Translations under genes and position numbers: made by a program
The notes under the pieces: generated by a model
Database searches by the model: none
Told to the model about the DNA's origin: nothing
What the model saw: only the letters and a program-made list of their open reading frames with translations
DNA from: Rhineura floridana
Lineage: Eukaryota; Chordata; Lepidosauria; Squamata; Rhineuridae
Length of the DNA: 64,000 nucleotides
Direction: 5' to 3'
Assembly (NCBI RefSeq): GCF_030035675.1
Contig: NC_084485.1
Location: forward strand, 91,842,838 to 91,906,837
Shown: piece by piece, positions 56,573 to 64,000 of the stretch
Numbering within the stretch: the first letter of the stretch is position 1
Layout of the letters: each line of letters starts with the position of its first letter

Positions 56573-56683
56573 TATTGAGAAGACCTGCTTCGTGTATCAC
56601 TTGAGACTACTTGAAATACAATTTTGCAACAATTGAGTGGAGCAGAATCCTTTGTTCAAGCAGGATATCTGGCTGATTGTCTG
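56011..56683 (-). CDS. TUT4: TUT4 first coding exon (start codon, basic/Ser-rich N-terminus)
   Basis: The ATG is at 56572-56570 and begins MEEGRSSKTGNH. It matches the human N-terminus (MEES..., VICEESKAV, KKNKQNDIC). An acceptor after a T/C-rich tract near 56684 would give about 110 bp of 5' UTR in this exon. The donor GTGAGT starts at 56010. The exon codes 187 residues, low in complexity and rich in Lys, Ser and Asn, with no domain I recognise. The human protein has a longer Lys-Ala-Glu repeat region here. This lizard exon lacks that expansion, which explains most of the shorter total length. Confidence 0.9.
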
Positions 56684-58769
56684 CTGGGAAAAATTGTCAA
56701 ACATGTAAAAATGATTACACAAATAAATTCTTACACTGTTAAACATAATCCTATTTGCTACTATTGCTTTGCTAAAAGAAAGGCTTAAGTGGGGGGCAGA
56801 GAGATTAATGGAGACAAACAAACTTCACGTGGTATGATGGTAATGTCAGATGGCCCCTAGTAGCTTAATAAGAGTGCAATCCAAACCCTTCCCCCTTTTT
56901 GTTGGCTGGAGATGTATTAGGATAGAGAACAGATTTCTCTCCTCCATTCTCACCAGAGAAGAGTTTGGGGCTCTGCCACAGTGGAGGCTCCAGCTTTGCC
57001 CCAGTGGGTGGTAAGCTAGTGCCAGTAGCTCTCCCAGAGATGGTACAGTAGAAAACCCCAGACAAGGTGAAACTGGATCCAAAGCCACCAAAGGGTCTAT
57101 TCTTCATGCCCCTTAGCTATGTCAGCCTGCAACTTGTGATGCAACAGAACTTTAGATGTAGCAATGGCTCTGTACCTCACAGCCCCTACGTTAGGATTGC
57201 TCTGCCCATTAATGTACATATTTGGAGTTTTCCTTTGCCCTTTGTTGGGGCAACAAGAGTAGCAAAGCAGGGGGTGGAATTCTCATAGTCATGCTCTTCC
57301 TTGAGGTCTGCTGGCCACATGAGGAACTGCTACCATGCTGGCCACATTGGGTGGTATTCATTGTTAGCCCTATTCAGAGCATACCCAATGAAGTGAATAG
57401 ATATGACTACTTTAGGTTCATTAATATCAATGGGTCTACTCTAAGTAGGACTTAGTTGAATACAAGTCATTAGTGCTACAAACTCTTACGGTTGTTTTGT
57501 AAAATACTGCCAACTGGCAATGTTTTCATAAATATTGAAAGAAGTCATGCCTCTACAGCTGCCAGAGTAAGATTGCTTTCACTACCTCCATTTTTTTCAT
57601 TATAAATATATAGCAGCAGACAAAAGAACACTGTATTGCAACAGTGTCACATAATGAGATGTAACAGAAAGAGCCACCTGAAAGTTGCAATAGAATTTAT
57701 CTTGCAAATACTGCCTTTTAAAGCTATCTTAGAGGTTCATAAAAAGGCAACTTTCACCCTAGCAATGAAGTAGCAATTAATGAATCCAAACTAGAAATTA
57801 TTCTCACTTTCATTTACATAGTTATATGTTAATTCACTCATATTTGTAATGTTGTCTCACCTTAGCCTGCTCAGAACAGACAGCAAATGATTATTAAATA
57901 AACAATAACAGTTGGTAAAATTGATTAGTTTTGTTGCCAACCTTGGCGGGTAACAACTGATATTGCCTTGATAGCAATGGTAATGATAAACTAAACTACC
58001 ACAACAGAAAGACATAAAAGTGGTGGGATTTATTTACTGTGCTTAAAACATGAATATAAACTTAAGCTATTTAAATGTAGAGAGAGAGAAATGTATCAGC
58101 CATCTGTAGCTTACACCTGAAACTGAAGATGTTTGAAGTTTTATTAATAAGATGAATTGGTTCAGACAACCGCAGTTAAGTTTCACTTTTGTTTCCTGTT
58201 AGGTTTTAGATTTCATATTCTCAGTTATCTTCCACCAACATTACCAATTGGGTGCAATATCAGAATATGAAGTACAGCAAAATAACAACAGCAACCACCC
58301 ATACCCACTGAAATACAGTTAGGGCAAAAAGCTTAATGACATTTAATCCAAAAGAAGGAACTGAACCTTTAGACCTGTCAACAGCTTCCAGGAATGGGAA
58401 ACCTGTAGCCCTCCAGATGTTGTTGGACTATAACTCCCATTACCATGATCATTGGCTATGTTGGCTGGAGCTCGCCAGCCACATCAGAAGAGCCACAGGT
58501 TCCTCACCCATGGTTTAAATAATATTTGTTCATTAAAAAGCATATGACAAAAGAAAAAAAGTTTGCCTATTACCCAAATCTAATTTGTGGCTTTCCTGGA
58601 ACATTGGGGCAAGCCTTTTTCTCTTCATGCTGTTTTTCTGGTTTAAATCCACCCATCCTCAAATGGTATTGTCCCGAGAGGGAAAAGATATTGGTATTTT
58701 TATTTAACATATCCCAGGTTTGGGCTAGAAGGAGCGAATTTAATTGAGAAAAGTGTTGCCCAAATGCGC

Positions 58770-58772
58770 ATG

Positions 58773-58801
<29 letters not shown>
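58770..58801 (+). repeat. (CA)n microsatellite
   Basis: About fourteen uninterrupted CA units lie in the first TUT4 intron, about 120 bp upstream of a short (AT)n run near 58877. Confidence 0.9.
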
Positions 58802-58803
<2 letters not shown>

Positions 58804-60099
58804 AACCACAAATTCTGAAAAAATAAATGTAGATTGGCAATAGCAAGCAAAAAAATGCTTTTAGCATTGTTGCGATATATATATATATTTAAATGCAAGT
58901 TTCTTTAAATATATCCCAAGCAACCAAGCAGGCAATTGAACAAGTAGATGACAAAAGTGTGAAAGAATTCCTGAAGGGTAAGGAGATTACAGAGAAGCTG
59001 AATTTATAGTACAATCTTGTACAGGTCTACTCAGAAGTATGCTCCATTCAGTACAATGGGACATTTTCCCAGGTAAGTGTGTACAGGATTGCAGCATAAT
59101 TTTTAGCACTAATCCTCACTGAGGAGGAGCATGGGCAGGTACACATGCAAAACTGCTATTATGATGTGTATAAAGAACAAATAAGTTCTAGATCTAACTG
59201 CCAAACTACATATTAAAGGGTTGCAAGTGGACTTCCCTCCTCTGCCTGGCCACAGAGGAGGGAGGGAGCACTCCTCCTCTCCTTCTCCACTAGCCTGCTC
59301 ACTCTCACCTGTATGGAATTCTTGGTCACCTACAGCTACTGGGTGAGTGCTTATGATGTGGCCACATCTGGAAAACTAAGCACCGTTCTGGACATGGCAT
59401 GTGACCTCAGTTGGGAAAGAAGTGTCTGAAGAGATGATACACAGGGAGGGAAGGGGGGGAGGGAAAGTTAGGCACCCCTCACTCACATGTCACTCATGCT
59501 TTTAAAATCAGTCCTCACTTTCCCTTTTCTACATGGTACAAGGACATTTGGGCTGATGTCATAATGTATATTTTACTAAACACATATCACTGTAAAGTGA
59601 TAGGAAAGTTCTAGATTTTTCTCTGGGCAGTCTGGAGAAACTCAGAGTGGAATTTGATGACAGAAGAAAAGCAATTCTATCTTGCCATTATTGATCTTAT
59701 TTCCTCTTGCTGAAGGTTGCTAAATAACTACTAAATGTGACATTAACATTCTTGTCTAGCTTACCTGACTTTGACTCATGAATTATTTCAGTCTTTGGAA
59801 ATACTAAAACATATGAACTGGGTACAACATGAACTTTAACTGCTAAACAAATATTGCCCTGTTCAGGGTTCATTGATAGTGTTCAGGAATCTCCATATAA
59901 CATATGTACTCTTGTAGTCTCACACCATATATTACACAAATACCATCACAGAATAAGTGTAGTATATCAGTCAGTTGTAAAATGGTGTTCACTCTGTTTG
60001 TATAAACAGTATGCTAAATGTGTATAAAAGCCTACATTTGTTATAAGATGTCAAATCACCTGCTGTCAGAAAAGCTCTGGTAATGTCCAGTGTCACAGT

Positions 60100-60430
60100 A
60101 AACCACACTTAATGGTTTACTGTGAACACATTGATGGCTCCTGCTTCACTTCTCCCCTTATGTCAGCAGAAGTGACAAATCTCAGTTCCTGGCTTGCGTT
60201 ATGTCCAAACGGGGGATCATGGTTTGTTTTGCTCCGAACAACCTACAACGTGAAGTTAGGGTTTGTTCATGACTTACCAATCATGGTTTGTTTGGCATGA
60301 AACAAACTAATCTGTAGACATAACATTAAACCAGAGAATGAGGTTGTTACTTCAGTTCATGGTAACAGAAGAGTGAAGCAGAAAAAGTATCCTTGTTCAC
60401 CGTATACTATTAACTATGCTTTATCATGGT
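60100..60430. mobile_element. Old foldback element related to the 41818 element
   Basis: Inverted words ATCATGGTTTGTTTTGCTCC and GGTTTGTTTGGCATGAAAC, with GTTATGTCCAAAC and GTAGACATAACATTAAACC, lie around a centre near 60245. Ends are not well defined. Confidence 0.5.
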
Positions 60431-61239
60431 GTGTACACAGAATCAGTCGTTTAATACCGAAAAGGTACCTTCCACCATGTCCCAGATTTTAGGAAATCAC
60501 TGGTTCCTCAATAGCTAACATGCTTCTTTAACTCTCTAACAATGGGGTAACCATCCACACTCCTATGCCAGTGGTACATGTGGAACACCAACAGAAAGAT
60601 CTTAGGCATCTTTTAACTCAAACCCTTCAAAAAAACTGATGTTTGCATCGAGGAAGGTGAAGCATTTTTTCAGTTCTTTATTGGGCTGACACATGCAAAT
60701 GTGTTACACTAGCTCATAAAAAGGTTAATAAGGTAAATACTGAGAGGCTCACAGCTATCAGAAACACAAATATCAGCACTTGGGAGCCCCCAATTTAAAA
60801 CTCCTGTGGATACGTCTCGAGGTCTACCAGTGCAAAAGGGCCATTCGGTGAATATCTGTCAACCGCTTTTCACAGGAACTCAGTCAAGCAGCATTATCAG
60901 CTTACTCTGCTGTCAAAAACATCACAATTTCCTAAAGCATACCAATATAAGAAAACTCTCCCACCCCTAGCCCTCAAAGTACACGTGCAGATCAACAGCT
61001 GCGACTTCTTATTTTAATCTTCGAATTAGCAAGCTTTAGCCCCAAAAGTAAACAGCTCCATGTATGTCATCGCTCAGGACAGAATCTTCATCAAAGAGCC
61101 TCTTTTTCTTAAACTTTCCATTCTCCCCACACAGACGAAAGAAACAAAAGCAGAGAATGGGAAGTGGGGTCCCAACCAAGACCCTAGGTGGGAGGACTCC
61201 TGGGAAAACAGGGGTCCTAGCAGATCACTCCACCAAAAA

Positions 61240-61900
61240 AGAGGTTGTTCCAAGAAGACTTTAAAGGGGGGGCTGAAGGAGGCGAGCGAAGGCCCTTTGG
61301 TGCAGCAAAGCCCCCCCCTTCAACCCTAAGGTGGAAGGAGCCAGAAGGAGACATGAGGGGAGGGCGGTGTATGTCCTTCTTTCCCCGGGGACTCAAGTAC
61401 CTGGCTGTCAGCCCAGGGATGTTCCGTCCGCGTCCCACTCCATGTCCTGCTCCGGCAGTTGGAGGCCCCGATGCGAGCGCCTCAATCTGGGCCGGCCGCC
61501 ATGTCAGCCGCGGCACGCACTGCATTGTGGGGGAGGGGTAAGGAGGCGGGGGGAACCGGACCGAGGGGACGGCGGCCTCGGCAGCGGCGGTAGCGCGGCT
61601 CCCTTCTTCCACCCTGCCTTCGGACCGTCGGAGGTGTCCCCTGGGCTACAAAACAGAGGGCGGTGTCAAGCCCGCTCCCCCTCCCCTCGAATAAGCCCTG
61701 ATCCTTTCTCCTTTGAGCCAAGCGGCCTCAAAACAAGGAGGACGCGTTGTTGCAGAGGCTGAAACTCTTGCCAGGGCAATCCTCCCTACTGCGCGCGGCC
61801 TCAGGGCAAGTAGTCCTATCGTCGACCAAGAGTTGTTTCCAGAGTTTAATTTGCGCCGCGGGCCGGGTTCAGCCCCTGAATGAGAGTTGGGTGCTGGGGC
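61240..61900 (-). promoter_or_regulatory. TUT4: CpG-rich TUT4 promoter and likely non-coding first exon
   Basis: The region is much richer in G, C and CpG than its surroundings. It lies about 4.7 kb upstream of the TUT4 start-codon exon, whose own acceptor shows that a non-coding first exon exists further up. A YY1-like GCCGCCATG is at about 61496-61504, and a GCATTGTGGG word reminiscent of ZNF143-type promoters is near 61521-61530. Open frames here on both strands are a by-product of GC content. The start site and first-exon donor cannot be fixed. Confidence 0.65.
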
Positions 61901-62675
61901 AGAACCCTACCCCCCCACACACACACCGAGCGTGTGAAGTAATAAAATTAAATCTGGGCTACAGTCGGTTCCACGCAGCCTCTGAGGTTTTGCTAAGGCA
62001 CAGCCTAATCATCCAAACATTTTCTTGCGGCGTCTGCTCTGCTTCCTTGATGCAAATCTCAAAACTTGTGGGATAGAAAAACATAGTTGTGGAACACAGA
62101 TCCTCCTGATGTTTCTTACAAGCAGATTTTTTTTTTTAAGGATTAAGCAGAGTCCGCCTCCATCGTCCACTGTCTGCTTCGTAAAATCGCGGGTCAAGAG
62201 GGAATCGTTACATTAAAAAAAATCAGGCGGATATGAAATGTAATTGCGGAGTTCATTTTGTGGACTGCATGTAAAATAATGACTGTCCCTTTGCACTGGA
62301 AAGGTGGAAGGACAGTTGGGCCATTAGGATGCTTAGGCAGGCTGGGTCTGTGATGTTTACAGTGTTGCTAATAAAAACAGATGTAGCCAATAATGATGGT
62401 TTTGTGGGAGCAGCATGCCAGAGTCACTTCATACTTTACCAGTCATGGAGGCTACCAAAACTTATCACAAGGCCTTAATATTTGAACAGCCTGATCCTAA
62501 ACATGTTTCTTCTGAATTATTGTAAGAAGAATTAGATTCCACTGAGTTCAATGGCACTTACTCCCAAGGAAGTGTGCACAGATTGCAAACTTGGTCCCTC
62601 TTGATTGCCGGTCCCCACACCAGCAGTCTCCAGGATCTCTCAGAAGACTGTCAATGTGATCACACAAGAACAGAA
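61901..62675. other. Intergenic sequence upstream of TUT4
   Basis: There is no gene signal. A relic of the palindromic MITE lies at about 62495-62595. The next gene in the human order, GPX7, is not present in the window. Confidence 0.45.
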
Positions 62676-63116
62676 GAAGAGCCTGCTGGATCAGGCCAGT
62701 GGCTTTTTTAATGCAGTATACCATTCTTGCAGTGGCCAACCAAATGCCTATGGGATGCCTGCAAGCAGGATCTGAGTGCAACAGCACTCCCATTCTGGAA
62801 TTCAGAAGTATACTGTCTCCAACTGTGGATGTAGAACATAGCCATCAGAGTTAGTAGCCCTTGAAAGCCTTGTCCTCCATGAATTTGTGTAAGCTTTTAA
62901 AGCCATCCAAGTTGGTGGCAATCACTGCCTTTTGTGGGAGCGAATTCCATAGTTAACTGTGCTGTGGGAAGAAGTAATTTGTCTGTCCTGAATCTTCCAA
63001 CGTCCAGCTTCAATGGATGTCCATGAGTTCTATTGTTATGAGAGAGAAAAACATTTTCTCTATCAACTCTCCACACCATGCATAATTTTGTACAGTTCTA
63101 TCATGTTGCCTCTTAG

Positions 63117-63209
63117 GCTGCAATCCAATACACACTTCTCTGGGAGTAAGTCCCATTGAACCCAATGGAGCTTACTTCTGAGTAGGCATATATTGGCTTG
63201 CAGCCTTAC
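63117..63209. mobile_element. Palindromic MITE-like element nested in CR1
   Basis: GGCTGCAATCCAATACACAC opens it and TTGGCTTGCAGCC closes it. It interrupts the CR1 coding remnant, so it is younger than that copy. Confidence 0.7.
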
Positions 63210-63672
63210 TTGCCTTGTCTCTACACTAAAAAGCCCCAAATGTTGTAACCTTTCCTCATAGGGCAGTTGCTCCATCTACTTGGTCATTTTGGTTGACCTT
63301 TGCTGAACCTTTTCCATCTCTTCAATACCCTTTTTGACATGAGGCAACCAGAACTGTACACAATATTGCAAATGCCATAGATTTGTATACAACATAATGA
63401 TATCTGAGCTTTATTTCCCATTCTTTTCCTAATGATCCTGGGCATGGAATTTGCCTTTTTTACAGGTGCGGCACACGGGGTCAACATCATCGAGCTATCC
63501 ACTATGACCTCAGAGTCTCATTCCTGGTCAGTCACTACCTGTGAGACCAAATGTGAAATTAAGGGTTTTTTTGCCTTGATGTGCATCATTTCACACTTGT
63601 TTACACTACACTGACTTGCATTTACCATTTTGCTGCCCATTCACTTAGTTTGGAGAGATCCTTTTGGAACAC

Positions 63673-63862
63673 AATCAATAATGCTGGGGAAAACAAAAGG
63701 GAGTAGAAAAACAGGAAGACCAAACAAGAGATGGATTGATTCCATAAAGGAAGCCACAGACCTGAACTTACAAGATCTAAACAGGGTGGTTCATGGAGGT
63801 CGCTGATTCATAGGGTCGCCATAAGTGGTAATCTATTTGAAGGCACATAACAACAAAACCTT
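63673..63862 (+). mobile_element. BovB 3' end nested in CR1
   Basis: It reads AATAATGCTGGGGAAAAC, AAACAAGAGATGGATTGATT and GGTCGCCATAAGTGGTAATC, then an ACATAACAACAA tail. This is the BovB 3' end on which the Sauria SINE tail is modelled. Confidence 0.75.
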
Positions 63863-64000
63863 AAACAATTTAGTATCATCAGCAAACTTGGTTACTCACT
63901 GCTCATCCCTAACTCTAGATTGTTTATAAACAAGTTAAAAAGCATAGATCCCAGTACTGATCCTTGGGGCACTCCACTTTCTACATCCATCCACTGGAAG

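Larger units (their letters stand above)
56684..61239. other. TUT4 first intron, largely repeats and unassigned DNA
   Basis: It holds palindromic MITE copies (about 57360-57475 and 59005-59098), a hAT-type foldback at about 58395-58515, the CA repeat at 58770 and the foldback at 60100-60430. I see no exon or RNA gene. Confidence 0.45.
62676..64000 (-). mobile_element. CR1-type LINE, 3' half, with two nested insertions
   Basis: The minus strand codes typical CR1 C-terminal pieces (LPYEERLQHLGLFS, then NNRTHGHPLKLDVGRFRT). The 3' end faces left (CCTGCTGGATCAGGCCAGTGG on the plus strand). A palindromic MITE sits inside at about 63117-63209 and a BovB fragment at about 63673-63862, after which CR1 resumes to the window edge. 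Confidence 0.8.

Noticed and set aside
61217-61762. Several GC-rich open frames on both strands
   Set aside because: They lie in the CpG-rich TUT4 promoter, where stop codons are rare; no conserved protein is seen.

Overview
This is vertebrate nuclear DNA, almost certainly from a squamate reptile (lizard or snake). The genes are intron-rich with GT-AG splice sites and CpG-rich promoters. The repeats are those of squamates: Sauria SINEs with BovB-type tails, BovB, CR1 and L2 LINE pieces, a DIRS retroelement, many foldback hAT-type MITEs and a 5S rRNA-derived SINE. I cannot name the species.

Three host genes account for all the protein-coding sequence I trust, in the order found at human 1p32.3 (ORC1, PRPF38A, TUT4). 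ORC1 (minus strand, about 1.4-5.0 kb) shows only its first four coding exons and runs off the left edge. PRPF38A (plus strand, 5.6-9.5 kb) is complete: ten exons and 312 codons. ORC1 and PRPF38A are head to head across a short CpG-rich promoter at about 5.24-5.63 kb with an E2F-type site and two ETS-type sites. TUT4/ZCCHC11 (minus strand, 12.3-56.6 kb, promoter near 61.2-61.9 kb) fills the rest. I traced 29 coding exons giving an uninterrupted frame of 1617 residues plus stop, with every exon phase matching the next. PRPF38A and TUT4 are tail to tail, their 3' ends probably about 300 bp apart.

The three genes are housekeeping functions with no shared pathway: replication origin licensing (ORC1), spliceosome activation (PRPF38A) and RNA 3' uridylation (TUT4). 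The ORC1/PRPF38A pair plausibly shares promoter elements.

The rest is intron and repeat. The largest insertion is a 6.6-kb DIRS element (26.26-32.82 kb) in a TUT4 intron. It is broken in its coding parts, but its terminal repeats and internal complementary region are exactly preserved. Other clear repeats are a hAT MITE with a perfect 8-bp target duplication (21.9-22.3 kb), a hAT-type hairpin with 53-bp perfect arms (20.1-20.3 kb), two Sauria SINEs with perfect 12-13 bp target duplications (38.4 and 51.2 kb), a Tigger-like MITE (37.7 kb), L2 pieces (19.0-19.8 and 48.3-48.8 kb), and a nested CR1/MITE/BovB block at the right edge.

The observations I would follow up are two GC-AG introns in TUT4, a partial tandem copy of PRPF38A exon 3 inside intron 3, a TUT4 last exon unlike the human C-terminus as I recall it, a CA repeat abutting a TUT4 splice donor, and the DIRS internal complementary region. 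I found no sign of a wholly new multi-gene system.
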